A stretch of 64,000 bases of DNA from NCBI GenBank assembly GCA_009845995.1, contig VXYK01000037.1, positions 55,275 to 119,274 on the forward strand. Reading direction: 5' to 3'. Source of the stretch: Acidimicrobiaceae bacterium. GTDB lineage: Bacteria; Actinomycetota; Acidimicrobiia; Acidimicrobiales; Aldehydirespiratoraceae. The notes beneath the pieces are model-generated. The model was not told the DNA's origin and made no database searches. It was given only the letters and a program-made list of their open reading frames with translations. This document shows positions 26,219-35,613 of the stretch, piece after piece. Each line of letters begins with the position of its first letter. Positions within the stretch are counted from its first letter, which is position 1. Made by a program: the position numbers and the translations under genes.

Positions 26219-28681
26219 CTACTGCTTCGGGCGTTGGTTTTGAGGGTCGAACCAACTGCGGATGGAGGTGCTGACGGGTACACGCCGCGAGGCGATGTTG
26301 GTTTCCCATGAACCGCTGTCGAGCCAGTCTTTCGTCACCGCTTCATGATGGGTGACATAGCCCATGGCGCAGCAGCGGTTCTGGGTGGCGCTCCACATCG
26401 ACGACGATATTCGGCCCACGACGACGCCGTCGCGATAGAGGGGCTCGTCGTGGTAGGTCAACAGGTCCGGGTCTTCGATGCGCAGCTGGATAAGCCGTTT
26501 TGTGCGGGGTTGTCCGCGCTGCGCCTCAAGCGCAGCCCGCCCGTTGAAATCGACGGGTTTGTCCCAGGCGACCGTGAATCCAAGTCCCGCTTCCAGAGGA
26601 GTGTCTTCGTCGGTGATGTCATGGCCCCAGTGCCGCATACCGGCCTCCAAGCGGAGCGAATTCATGGCGTGGTAGCCGGCATGCACAAGCCCGTGGGGCT
26701 TCCCCTCTTCAACCAGCGCGTCGTAAACGCCGGTTGCGTCCGCATTGGCTACATACAGCTCCCAGCCCAGGTCCCCGACATAGCTCATCCGCAGGGCGAA
26801 CACGTCATACCCGGCGAGATTGATGCCGCGACCCGTGCCGAACTCGAATCCAGCATTCGAAAGGTCCGTGTCGGTGAGTTTCGACAGCACGGCTCGGCTG
26901 CTTGGCCCCATCAGGCCGATCATCGCCTGCTCATGGGTTATGTTGGCGAGCGTCACCCGCTTGTCTCGACAGGCGCGCCGCAGCCAAGCCCAGTCTCGGC
27001 CCTCCGACGCCGCAGCGGTGACAACAAAGAACTCGTCGTCGCCCAAGCGGTTCACGGTCAAGTCCGCTTCGATTCCCCCCGCCTGGTTGCACCACTGCGT
27101 ATAGACCGCCTTGCCGATCGGAGCATCTATATCGGCGACGCTGACTGTGTTGAGCACAGCCAGCGCATCAGGTCCGGTGACTGTGAATTTGGCGAACGAC
27201 GTTTGGTCGAAAAGGCCGACCGTCTCCCTAACTCCGAGGCATTCGGCGACCATGTTGTCGTGCCAGTTCTGCTTGCCGTAGGAGTACTCGTATTCGCGGG
27301 CCTGGCCGTCGCGGGCGTACCAGTTGGGTCGTTCCCAGCCGGCCGTTTCGCCGAACACGGCTCCTGCGGCCGCTATCGGGTCATGCAGCGGTGACAGGCG
27401 TCTGCCTCGGGCGCTCTCGTATTGCCGGAACGGCCAGTGCATGGCGTAGAGCAGGCCGAGGCTTTCTGAAATCCTGTCCTGGAGATAGTCGGGGTCTGCC
27501 TGGAACGGCAGAGCCCGGCGAATGTCGACAGAGTTGAGGTCCATGGGTGGGCGTCGATCTGCTATCCAATCGGCCAACGCCCAACCAACGCCGCCCGCCG
27601 ACTGGATTCCGACGGAGTTGAAGCCCGCGGCAACGAAACAACCGTCCACTTCAGGCGCTTCTCCCATGTAGTACACGCCGTCGGGAGTGAATGACTCAGG
27701 ACCGTTGAAGAACAGCTGCAACCCGCATTCGCCCAATGCCGGTACGCGATGAATGGCGCGTTCAAAGATCGGCCCGAGGTGTTCCCAGTCTTCGTCGAGT
27801 GTCCCGAAGGAGAAGTCGCGGGGGATCTGATCGGTGCGCCAGACCTTGCCGCGGGGCTCGAAGAACCCGGCCATGAGCTTGCCCGTCTCTTCTTTGAAGT
27901 AGGTGTAGTTGCCGGGATCACGCAACGTCGGAGTGCCGATCTCCATTCCGTTGAGGGGTTCGGTGACTATGTAGAAGTGCTCGCATGCCTGCAGCGGAAC
28001 GTTGACCCCGATCTGGGCAGCGAGGTGACGGGTCCACATGCCGGTCGCGAGCACGACTGTCTCGGTCTCGATCTCACCTTGTTCGGTGATCACGCCGGTG
28101 ACTTTGCCGTTGGCAACTTTCAGGTCCGTTACCGAAACGCCTTCGATGATTCTGGCCCCACGGGACTTGGCCCCTTTGGCCAGGGCCATCGTGGTGTCTA
28201 CCGGCGAGGTTTGACCGTCGCGGGGCAAGTACAACGCCCCGACGAGGTCGTCGGTACGCATCAGCGGCCACCGCTCACTCGCCTCGTCGAGGTCGATCAC
28301 CCGGGTCTCAACACCGACCCCTTCTGCCATCGTCGCGCCGCGCAGGATTTCTTCCCAGCGTTGTTCGTTGTCGGCGACCGATATTGATCCCGGGGTGCGA
28401 TAACCGGTTGCTTGACCGGTTTCGTCCTCCAACTCCTCGAACAAGCGGGCTGAATAGGTCGCCAGCTTGGTCAACGAATGAGTCGATTTGAGTTGCGACA
28501 CCAAACCGGCGGCATGCCAGGTGGTCCCACATGTGAGGGTGCCCTGTTCCAGCAGCACGACATCGCTGATGTCGCGGCGTGTCAGATGGTAGGCAATCGA
28601 GCAACCGACGATGCCCCCGCCGATCACAACGACTTCAGCTCGGTCCGGGAGTGTCGGACCCAAAGGCAGGGAACGAGCCAT
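26219..28681 (-). CDS. Dimethylglycine/sarcosine dehydrogenase-like FAD and GcvT protein (2)
   Basis: An 820-residue paralogue of the downstream gene with the same order: DAO domain (VVIGGGIVGCSIAYHL near residues 18-33, CGTTWHAAGLVSQ with the likely flavin-bearing histidine), middle domain, and GcvT-like half (TVGLFDQTSFAKF, GDLGWELYV). The two proteins are clearly diverged and not a recent duplication. Together with the MttB-like gene they form a candidate pathway for stepwise removal of methyl groups from a methylated amine. It is the first gene of the cluster and is divergent from an APH-family gene. Confidence 0.88.
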   Translation of the reverse strand: MARSLPLGPTLPDRAEVVVIGGGIVGCSIAYHLTRRDISDVVLLEQGTLTCGTTWHAAGLVSQLKSTHSLTKLATYSARLFEELEDETGQATGYRTPGSISVADNEQRWEEILRGATMAEGVGVETRVIDLDEASERWPLMRTDDLVGALYLPRDGQTSPVDTTMALAKGAKSRGARIIEGVSVTDLKVANGKVTGVITEQGEIETETVVLATGMWTRHLAAQIGVNVPLQACEHFYIVTEPLNGMEIGTPTLRDPGNYTYFKEETGKLMAGFFEPRGKVWRTDQIPRDFSFGTLDEDWEHLGPIFERAIHRVPALGECGLQLFFNGPESFTPDGVYYMGEAPEVDGCFVAAGFNSVGIQSAGGVGWALADWIADRRPPMDLNSVDIRRALPFQADPDYLQDRISESLGLLYAMHWPFRQYESARGRRLSPLHDPIAAAGAVFGETAGWERPNWYARDGQAREYEYSYGKQNWHDNMVAECLGVRETVGLFDQTSFAKFTVTGPDALAVLNTVSVADIDAPIGKAVYTQWCNQAGGIEADLTVNRLGDDEFFVVTAAASEGRDWAWLRRACRDKRVTLANITHEQAMIGLMGPSSRAVLSKLTDTDLSNAGFEFGTGRGINLAGYDVFALRMSYVGDLGWELYVANADATGVYDALVEEGKPHGLVHAGYHAMNSLRLEAGMRHWGHDITDEDTPLEAGLGFTVAWDKPVDFNGRAALEAQRGQPRTKRLIQLRIEDPDLLTYHDEPLYRDGVVVGRISSSMWSATQNRCCAMGYVTHHEAVTKDWLDSGSWETNIASRRVPVSTSIRSWFDPQNQRPKQ

Positions 28682-28738
28682 CGGCAGCAGAGACTAGCGA
28701 ATTCGAAGCGCGCAAGTGCGTGTCGTAATGTCGAAAAA

Positions 28739-29932
28739 ATGAGCGAACGTATCCAACGCGAATCCTCCGATTCGAACACCTCCAGCGACCACGAAAACGA
28801 AGTGCCGCCGGACCTGAGCAGCGCGCCGAAATTCCACACGGATCGCAGCCATTACGGACCTGCTTTCGAGCAATGGATCACCACGAGGTACCCGAACCGG
28901 ATCGGTGCTTCGATTACCAACATCGACATCCCGGTGTCGACGGGATTCTCCAATGAGACCGTGTTCTTCGACGCCTCATGGACCGAGGAGGGCACGGAAT
29001 GCTCCGAGAAGTTCGTGGCCCGGATCGAACCTGGCGGAGGCGCGCTGTTCCCAGCCCAAAGCGACCACTGCGGGGTCTCGGTCGAGGTTCAGTACCGAGC
29101 CATGGACACGGTTCGACGCAACTGCGACGCTCCGGTGCCCGAACTGCTCGGCTATGAGTCAGACCCGGCGATCATCGGTCAACCGTTCTTTGTGATGGGG
29201 TTCACCGAGGGCCGTGTTCCGGCTGATCAACCCCGTTACTCCGAGGAGGGATTCTTGGTCGACGAGGCGACGCCCGCTGAGCGCCATCGCATGGTTGCCA
29301 CAGGCCTGCAGACAATGGCCGAGATCCACGCGATCGACTGGCGAACCGCCGGGTTGGAATGGCTCGATACGAGCGGCACAGGACAACCCAGCACGCGAGT
29401 ACAGTTGGATCTCTACCGGTCGTCCACTACCCGCGAACTCGCCGGCCGGGATCATCCAGTGCTTTCAGAAGCTTTTGACTGGCTCGTCGCCAACGATCCC
29501 CAGGATGACCGAGTCGGTTTGTCCTGGGGCGACAGCCGGTTGGGGAATATCTTGTGGCAGGACTACCGCCCGGCAGCGGTCCTTGACTGGGAGGCTTGTG
29601 CTCTGTCGCCGACCGAGGCCGACGTCGGTTGGTGGCTGATGTTTGATCGGATGTCGTTCGATGACGTGGGGGCTGCCCGGATGGAGGGTTTCCCAACCCG
29701 AGAAGAGATGATCACGCTCTACGAGCAGGCCTCAGGCCGTGAGGTCCGAGCGCCGCACTATTGGGAAGTCTTCGGTGCGATGCGCTTCTGCGCGATCTTC
29801 ATCGGGCTCGGCGACCGCATGACGAACAGCGGCCTTCTTCCCCCTGAGATGAACCCGGCGGTACACAACATGGTCACTCAGGCGTTGGCTGATCTGCTCG
29901 GTATCGACAACCCGACACCGTCAGTTATTTAG
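28739..29932 (+). CDS. Phosphotransferase of the APH/choline-kinase-like family
   Basis: The 397-residue protein has the kinase-like fold motifs LSWGDSRLGNILW (catalytic loop; HGD becomes WGD) and AVLDWEACALSP (metal-binding DWE) near residues 260-290, plus STGFSNETVFFDA (nucleotide-binding loop) near the N-terminus. The family includes proteins linked to acyl-CoA dehydrogenases and small-molecule kinases; the substrate is not readable. The frame continues upstream, but ATG 28739 avoids overlap with the divergent oxidase gene. A -10-like TAATGT (28726-28731) seven bases before it suggests a leaderless mRNA. Its 3' end overlaps the convergent small membrane-protein gene by 12 bases. Confidence 0.82.
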   Translation: MSERIQRESSDSNTSSDHENEVPPDLSSAPKFHTDRSHYGPAFEQWITTRYPNRIGASITNIDIPVSTGFSNETVFFDASWTEEGTECSEKFVARIEPGGGALFPAQSDHCGVSVEVQYRAMDTVRRNCDAPVPELLGYESDPAIIGQPFFVMGFTEGRVPADQPRYSEEGFLVDEATPAERHRMVATGLQTMAEIHAIDWRTAGLEWLDTSGTGQPSTRVQLDLYRSSTTRELAGRDHPVLSEAFDWLVANDPQDDRVGLSWGDSRLGNILWQDYRPAAVLDWEACALSPTEADVGWWLMFDRMSFDDVGAARMEGFPTREEMITLYEQASGREVRAPHYWEVFGAMRFCAIFIGLGDRMTNSGLLPPEMNPAVHNMVTQALADLLGIDNPTPSVI

Positions 29933-30238
29933 CCAGTCATCTCGTCCGCTGTTCAAAATGCGACGTATCTCTTCCCTTTTCTTGATCGCGACGAAGATCG
30001 CGATCATCGGGACCGGCATGAGGGCATACTCGATTGGCTTCCACAGCCCAGACAACAGTTGGATCATCAACAACAGGGCAGCAATAACACAACCACATCC
30101 AATCGGAACCAGATGAGGCCGAAGGTTGGTCAGCGTAAGCGGTTTCACTTCTGAGAATATCCGTCTAAAAACTACTCCGATTGCTGCACCTGAGAGAATT
30201 ACGAAACCGACTTCGTAGATGAGCCCGATACCCAACAT
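29921..30238 (-). CDS. Small membrane protein of unknown function
   Basis: A 105-residue protein with three hydrophobic segments (about residues 3-24, 44-64 and 70-85) and a basic C-terminus (KKREEIRRIL). No family recognised. It starts four bases after the stop of the exported protein upstream on the same strand, so the two are probably co-transcribed. Its last 12 bases overlap the convergent phosphotransferase gene. Confidence 0.6.
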   Translation of the reverse strand: MLGIGLIYEVGFVILSGAAIGVVFRRIFSEVKPLTLTNLRPHLVPIGCGCVIAALLLMIQLLSGLWKPIEYALMPVPMIAIFVAIKKREEIRRILNSGRDDWLNN

Positions 30239-30242
30239 CCGA

Positions 30243-31190
30243 CTACCTGCAGTATCCGCCGGAGTAGATTATCACCGCACCGGTGGACTTTACCTTAACG
30301 CATTTATCCAGAAGTCGGGCGGCGCAGGAATATAGAACAATGATCGAAGCTACGGCAAGGACAACGGGTATCCAGAATGGAAGAGTGACCAACCAGCGAA
30401 GCGTATTCAATGTCCCCGAGCACAGTATCAAGGTTTCCCATTTGTTGAAGTAAACGGTTCCGGTGACCCAGCCCCAAGTGTAACGAGGGTCGGCCACAAC
30501 CGGGTAGACAGTGTTCTCGTCGGTTTCGATGATCTGCGTAATGGTCTTGGCTTCAACTTCAAATCTGGTGGGAATTTCACGGCCTTCGGCATCCAATGCC
30601 CATGGAGTCTCAAATGAACCGATGGTGTATCGGTCATTTCCGAGGACATCAACAGATCCCTCGTCCGTGAGGATGAGCATCGCTCCCTCAGGCACGCCGA
30701 CATCAAACGCGTATTCTCTGTCGGACTCTCGCGAGAGCAACTCAACCAGAACCGAGAAGCCATCGTTATTGACTAGAGCCACATAATTTGCTCCCTTTGT
30801 AGCGCTGGCTGCCCGACTCCCGTGAGCACTACCGGTTTCGACAAGAGCGTCCGTAGCGGTGAATTGATCACTCGCAAGATCGGTCCACGACAAAGTCCCC
30901 GCCTCAAGAGCGGAAATTGTGACGCGGTTTCCCTGATACTCGGTTGCGAGAAGAGCACTGTCATCAGCGAGCAGTTTCCCTGTCACCTCGGCTTCTTCAA
31001 CGAGGACCTCTTCGTCTTCTTCTTCAACGAGGTCCTCTTCTTGATGAGTCAGATCGTCCTCGGCGGCGATTTCGGAACCTGTCCCGCCAGCAAACTCCTC
31101 GCTTGTCGCCGCATACGACGAAGCTGGCACCAAGACGGCAGCGGCAACCGCAAGTGCCGTGACAACCGCTGTCTTGCGGGGACCTCTCAT
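30243..31190 (-). CDS. Exported/membrane-anchored protein of unknown function
   Basis: The 315-residue product has a clear signal peptide (basic MRGPRK, hydrophobic core, cleavage around SYAA-TS). A very acidic stretch with many Glu/Asp at residues 36-70 follows, then a beta-rich middle ending in VYPVVADPRYTWGWVTGTVY. A hydrophobic helix (about residues 265-285) and a Cys-containing tail come last. The VVADPRYTWGW-type motif recalls a group of secreted actinobacterial proteins of unknown role. It sits between smc and a small membrane protein. It could interact with the cell envelope, but nothing shows how. Confidence 0.6.
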   Translation of the reverse strand: MRGPRKTAVVTALAVAAAVLVPASSYAATSEEFAGGTGSEIAAEDDLTHQEEDLVEEEDEEVLVEEAEVTGKLLADDSALLATEYQGNRVTISALEAGTLSWTDLASDQFTATDALVETGSAHGSRAASATKGANYVALVNNDGFSVLVELLSRESDREYAFDVGVPEGAMLILTDEGSVDVLGNDRYTIGSFETPWALDAEGREIPTRFEVEAKTITQIIETDENTVYPVVADPRYTWGWVTGTVYFNKWETLILCSGTLNTLRWLVTLPFWIPVVLAVASIIVLYSCAARLLDKCVKVKSTGAVIIYSGGYCR

Positions 31191-31211
31191 TGTGTCAGCT
31201 TCTCAGAATGA

Positions 31212-34200
31212 TCAGGCGGCGTCAATGGTCGTGGCGGTGGCGGTTTTCTCGCTGACGACAGTACTGGAACCACCGGGCTTCATCGAGACGCCGTAGAGGC
31301 AGTCCGCGATTTCCATCGTCCGTTTTTGATGGCTTACCAGGACCAATTGCGCGTCAGCGCGGAACTCGTCTACCAGATTCAAGAAGCGATGAAGGTTGAC
31401 ATCGTCGAGGGCCACCTCGACTTCGTCCAGCACATAGAACGGCGAAGGACGGCTCATGAACACCGCGAAGAGGAACGCCAATGCCGTCAAGGTCCGCTCA
31501 CCACCCGACAACAACGACAACTTGCGAACGTTCTTGCCACCGGGTTTGGCCGAGACGTCGATTCCCGTGTTGAGCAGATCGTCGGGAGTGCTCAGCCGTA
31601 TTGATCCACTCCCACCTGGGAAGAGGGTCTCGAACAGCTTCTCGAAATTGAGCGAGACATCGGCAAAGGCGTTTGCGAAGATCGTCACAATATCGTCGTC
31701 GATCGAGGCGATGACCTTCGTCAATTCACGTCGTGTGGCGGCGATGTCGGCGAGTTGAGCTTGCAGAAACTCGTGGCGCTCCTGCAACGCCTGGCATTCC
31801 TCCAAAGCCAATGGATTGATCGGACCCATGATCTCAAGTTCGTTCTGCAACTGCTCTATCCGCCGCGGCGGGTCGATTCCCTCGGGTAGCGGCGGGCACG
31901 GCGCCGACACAGCGACGTCAGGCGCAACCTTGTGTTCGGCGAGGACGCTTTCAACAACGGTTTGGAGTTTCGTGCTGAGTTCGGCCCGCTCGATCGCGGC
32001 GGTGGCCGCCCGTTCGCGGAGGTTCTCGAACTGTTGGTTGAGAGCCACCCGCTCGCTGCGGAGGTCGGTGAGTTGACGCACGATTTGACGGGCGGTTTCG
32101 GACTGCTGTTCATGTGCCGTGCGTGCCTCGCTGAGCTGGGATTCGATGGTCGCTGACCGCGAGTCGAGCGCCACCGTCAGCTTGTCGAGCACAGTTGCGC
32201 GGCGGTCCAGCAATTCTCGTTGTCGACCAGCGGTGGATCGCTCCGAGACATCGCGTTCGAGTCTGGCCTCGATCTCCGCTATGCGGGTCCGCAACCCGTT
32301 TTCGCGTTCGTTGATGGCCGCGGCTCGCACCTCGACATCGGTGCGCAACGCGGCGACCTCCTGTGCTCGTTGGTCGATCTGCGCTCTTGCGACGGCAATC
32401 CGCAGAGCCTCTTCTCGTTGCTCGGATTCCTGGGCTTCCAACACCAGGTGAGAACTTTCGAGCTCGTCAAACCTCTCCTGTTCGCCGCTCAGGCGCGCCA
32501 CCAGCTCATCGAGACCGGTCCGCAGCGCTTCGGATTCGGTTGCGCAATCGCGGCTCTCAGTTTCTAGCTGTCGACATTCATTCACTGCAGCCTCAAGTTT
32601 GGATTCGACCTGCGCGAAGCGTTCGGAGAGGTTCGCAGCAGCGTCGACGCACTCGGCAAGTGCCAAACGGGCCGCGGCCACCCGGTCGGAGGATCTTTTG
32701 CAATCGACTCCCGCGACGACGACCTGTTCGCTTGCTTCGGTAAGCGCCGCGGCGGTCGCAGTCGAGCCGCTGCTGGTTACGCGCCAGCCGTCTGGTCCAA
32801 TGAACTCTCCGGTGGAAGTGACGAAGGAGCGCATCGGGTCCTGCAATGCCCGGTCCACCGCGGTCTGCCAATCGCCATCAACTATCTCAACATCGCCGAT
32901 CAGCACGTCCAACAGCGCATCAACGCCTTTTTTTGTGCCTTGTACCCGCCCACGAAGCGGGTTCTTCGGATCGGCGGAGTCCGAGGACGTCCGGTTGAAC
33001 AACCTCGAACCCTCGCCTGAGGCTCTATCAGAACCGCGTTTGGGGAGCGTCCCAAGAGCCAATACCGCTCCCGATGATCCGCTGGCGCGCAGGGCCTCGA
33101 AAGCGTCACGAGCAGCGTCGGGGTCGCGCACGATGATCGCGTTCAACCCGGAGCCGACGGCGGACTCGAACGCGGCCTCGAATCCCTCATCGATGACAAC
33201 TAGATCGAGCAGCGTGCCCAGCACGCCTTTGACGTGTGCCACTCTGTCGGCACCGGCTGCCGAGCGAGCTTCGTGCAGCGCAAGCGTGAGCGCTTCGGCT
33301 CGAGCCAGCCACCGTTGCTGGGTTGCGTCGGCTTCCGTGTGAGCGGCGATTTCGGTGTTGAGGGTTGCTTCGGCGCCTTGTTGGGCTGCTTTGGCTGCGT
33401 CCAGATCGGCAACCAGTTGCTGGTGTTCTGTTTGAACTGTCTCGAGTTCGGTACGCTGCCGGCTCAGGCGTGAGTCGAGGGCCGATTGTCGCTCGGCCAA
33501 AGAGTCCAAGCGTGTCTGGGACCGCTTTCGTTCTTCGCTTCCCGTTTCGATACCGGCACGAAGAGCCGCAAGCTCGCCGCGGGCCTCAGCAGCCTTGTTG
33601 CCGGACTCCGATTCGGCTTGAGCTGCTTGTTCATCGAGAGCCGCTCGATCGCTTGCCAGTTGCTGCTCGTTCGCTTCCAGGGTTACTGAGTCACTTCTGA
33701 GGGTCGTGGCTTCGGTTTCGGCTTCGACGAGGGCGAGCCGCAGACGCGTGGCCTCCGCTTCGAGGTTGGCGATCACCCCTCGGTCGGTGAATGCGGATCG
33801 GTCGCGGTCAATGCCGCGCCGACGTTCCCCGGCGAGTGCCGCCAGTCCCCGCGCGCGTTCTCGCATTGATTCGAGTCGTCGGAGCGTGTCGCCGAGGTCG
33901 TCTTCGGAGCGGTCCGAGAGCTCGCTCTCGTAGGCCGCGATGTCCTGGTCGAGATCCGCTAGTCGAGTCTTCGCAGACTGTTCAAGAGCGTGGATCGGTT
34001 GTTCGCCTATGGCTTGCAACTGACCGCGGAGCTCGGCGATCTGTCTGCCCGCCAGGTGCAGCCGCTGAGCCGCCAGTTCTTCGACAAGGTCGCCGTGGAG
34101 ACGGGCAGCCTCAGCCTGCTTCTCAAGCGGGCGCAGCTGGCGCCTGACTTCGCGAATGATGTCTTTCACCCTGGTGAGGTCGCTGTCCGATGTTGCCAGG

Positions 34201-34739
34201 CGACGTTCGGCGCGTTCCTTGCGCTTGCGGTATTTCAAGACACCTGCGGCTTCTTCGATGATCGCTCGCCGATCGGTGGGACGCGAGGTCAGGACCGCGT
34301 CGATCTGTCCTTGCGAGACGATCACATGTTGCTGCCGCCCGACGCCACCGTCGCTCAACAGCTCGGCGATGTCGATGAGACGACAGGGCACGCCGTTGAT
34401 CGCGTACTCGGAATCGCCGCTGCGAAACAGCGTGCGGCTGATTCGCACCTCGTTGAAATCGATGGGGAGCGTGCCCGAGTGATTGTCGATCGTGAGCGAG
34501 ACTTCGGCTCTGCCGAGGGCGAGCTTTTCGCTGGTCCCGGCGAAAATCACATCGTCCATCTTGCTGGACCGCAGCGCATTAGGCGCCTGTGATCCGAGCA
34601 CCCAGGCAATGGCGTCCACAACATTGGACTTGCCGCTGCCGTTGGGACCGACGATTACGGTGACCCCTGGTTCAAGATCAATCGAAGTCGTATCTGCGAA
34701 CGACTTGAATCCCTTCAATGTGAGGTTCTTCAGATACAT
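31212..34739 (-). CDS. smc: Chromosome segregation protein SMC
   Basis: SMC dimers with ScpA/ScpB organise and segregate the chromosome. The 1175-residue product has all parts: an N-terminal ATPase half with GPNGSGKSNVVDAIAWVLG (Walker A near residue 33) and RQQHVIVSQGQID. Long coiled coils come next. The hinge is at roughly residues 510-655 (HVKGVLGTLLDLVV, FVTSTGEFIGPDG). A second coil and a C-terminal half follow, with LSGGERTLTALAFLFA and FYVLDEVEVALDD. ATG 34739 gives the standard MYLKNLTLKGFKSFAD start. mutM-like and rnc genes lie directly upstream, the usual actinobacterial order. Confidence 0.97.
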   Translation of the reverse strand: MYLKNLTLKGFKSFADTTSIDLEPGVTVIVGPNGSGKSNVVDAIAWVLGSQAPNALRSSKMDDVIFAGTSEKLALGRAEVSLTIDNHSGTLPIDFNEVRISRTLFRSGDSEYAINGVPCRLIDIAELLSDGGVGRQQHVIVSQGQIDAVLTSRPTDRRAIIEEAAGVLKYRKRKERAERRLATSDSDLTRVKDIIREVRRQLRPLEKQAEAARLHGDLVEELAAQRLHLAGRQIAELRGQLQAIGEQPIHALEQSAKTRLADLDQDIAAYESELSDRSEDDLGDTLRRLESMRERARGLAALAGERRRGIDRDRSAFTDRGVIANLEAEATRLRLALVEAETEATTLRSDSVTLEANEQQLASDRAALDEQAAQAESESGNKAAEARGELAALRAGIETGSEERKRSQTRLDSLAERQSALDSRLSRQRTELETVQTEHQQLVADLDAAKAAQQGAEATLNTEIAAHTEADATQQRWLARAEALTLALHEARSAAGADRVAHVKGVLGTLLDLVVIDEGFEAAFESAVGSGLNAIIVRDPDAARDAFEALRASGSSGAVLALGTLPKRGSDRASGEGSRLFNRTSSDSADPKNPLRGRVQGTKKGVDALLDVLIGDVEIVDGDWQTAVDRALQDPMRSFVTSTGEFIGPDGWRVTSSGSTATAAALTEASEQVVVAGVDCKRSSDRVAAARLALAECVDAAANLSERFAQVESKLEAAVNECRQLETESRDCATESEALRTGLDELVARLSGEQERFDELESSHLVLEAQESEQREEALRIAVARAQIDQRAQEVAALRTDVEVRAAAINERENGLRTRIAEIEARLERDVSERSTAGRQRELLDRRATVLDKLTVALDSRSATIESQLSEARTAHEQQSETARQIVRQLTDLRSERVALNQQFENLRERAATAAIERAELSTKLQTVVESVLAEHKVAPDVAVSAPCPPLPEGIDPPRRIEQLQNELEIMGPINPLALEECQALQERHEFLQAQLADIAATRRELTKVIASIDDDIVTIFANAFADVSLNFEKLFETLFPGGSGSIRLSTPDDLLNTGIDVSAKPGGKNVRKLSLLSGGERTLTALAFLFAVFMSRPSPFYVLDEVEVALDDVNLHRFLNLVDEFRADAQLVLVSHQKRTMEIADCLYGVSMKPGGSSTVVSEKTATATTIDAA

Positions 34740-34779
34740 CCCAATCAAATGTATCAGCCCAGATTACATTGATGAGACT

Positions 34780-35613
34780 TCACACCTGTGTTTGACAGAA
34801 GTACGTCCACGTGCCCCGGAACTTGACCCGCTGTATCGGCAGACGGGACCTGGCACTGAGTTCACCATGCCGCCCCCAGACCATCAGGTGGCTGCCGTAC
34901 TCGCCCGGGTTGCCCACAGGATCAATGAACTCCCGCTCGGGAATCGACGTGCCGCGATGTTTGATGGCGTCGTGGAGGGTTCCAACCAGCGCGCGATGAA
35001 GCCGTCTGATCTCCTGGCTTGTCAAGGAGTCGCTCATCCGATTGTGGCGAAGCCCGGCGTGGAACAGGATCTCATCGGCGTAGATATCACCGATCCCGAG
35101 GACGAATGTCGGATCGGTGAGCAGTGTCTTCAACCTGACTCGGCGCTGGAGGAGGCTCCGGCCGAACACCGTCCAGGTGACGGGCTCCGATACCGGGTCG
35201 AGTCCCAATTCTTCGAGTTCTGGCAGCTCATCGAGTATTGAGTCGTCGTCAACCACGAATATCTCAGAAGTGCCCTGGGCATCCAGCAAACGCAACTGGC
35301 CGTGTTGTGTGAAGGTGATGACCACCTCGGTCTCGGGATCAATCGCTTCTTTGTTGGCCGTGCGACGCAACGACCCGCTCGAACCCAGGTCGACAACCAG
35401 GTTGGACTCATTTTCGAACTCGATTGTTATGTGCAGCCCTCGGCGCTGAACCGCGGTGATTTTGTTGCCAACCAGTCTAGAGACGAAAGAGTTGCGGGTT
35501 CGATACCGCCGGAGCACCTTCATGCTCATTGCCTCAGCGCTCTTTATTTTCTTCCCGACGATGTCTCGCTCGAGATCACGGCGCACCGTTTCAACTTCGG
35601 GTAACTCAAACAT
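34780..35613 (-). CDS. Degenerate MutM/Fpg homologue lacking catalytic residues
   Basis: The 277-residue protein aligns along its whole length with formamidopyrimidine-DNA glycosylase: FELPEVETVRRDL at the start, LVGNKITAVQRRG, GIGDIYADEILFHAGL in the H2TH region and VWGRHGEL...FRGTW at the end. But the residue after Met is Phe, not the catalytic Pro. RRGK is RRGL, so the conserved lysine is gone. LGMSG is LGSSG, and the DPRRFG loop is replaced by DAQGTSE. The zinc finger keeps one cysteine instead of four. Phe2 would also block Met removal, so the N-terminal nucleophile is absent. ATG 35613 overlaps the rnc stop by eight bases (ATGTTTGA). Probably a DNA-binding protein without glycosylase activity. 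Confidence 0.85.
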   Translation of the reverse strand: MFELPEVETVRRDLERDIVGKKIKSAEAMSMKVLRRYRTRNSFVSRLVGNKITAVQRRGLHITIEFENESNLVVDLGSSGSLRRTANKEAIDPETEVVITFTQHGQLRLLDAQGTSEIFVVDDDSILDELPELEELGLDPVSEPVTWTVFGRSLLQRRVRLKTLLTDPTFVLGIGDIYADEILFHAGLRHNRMSDSLTSQEIRRLHRALVGTLHDAIKHRGTSIPEREFIDPVGNPGEYGSHLMVWGRHGELSARSRLPIQRVKFRGTWTYFCQTQV

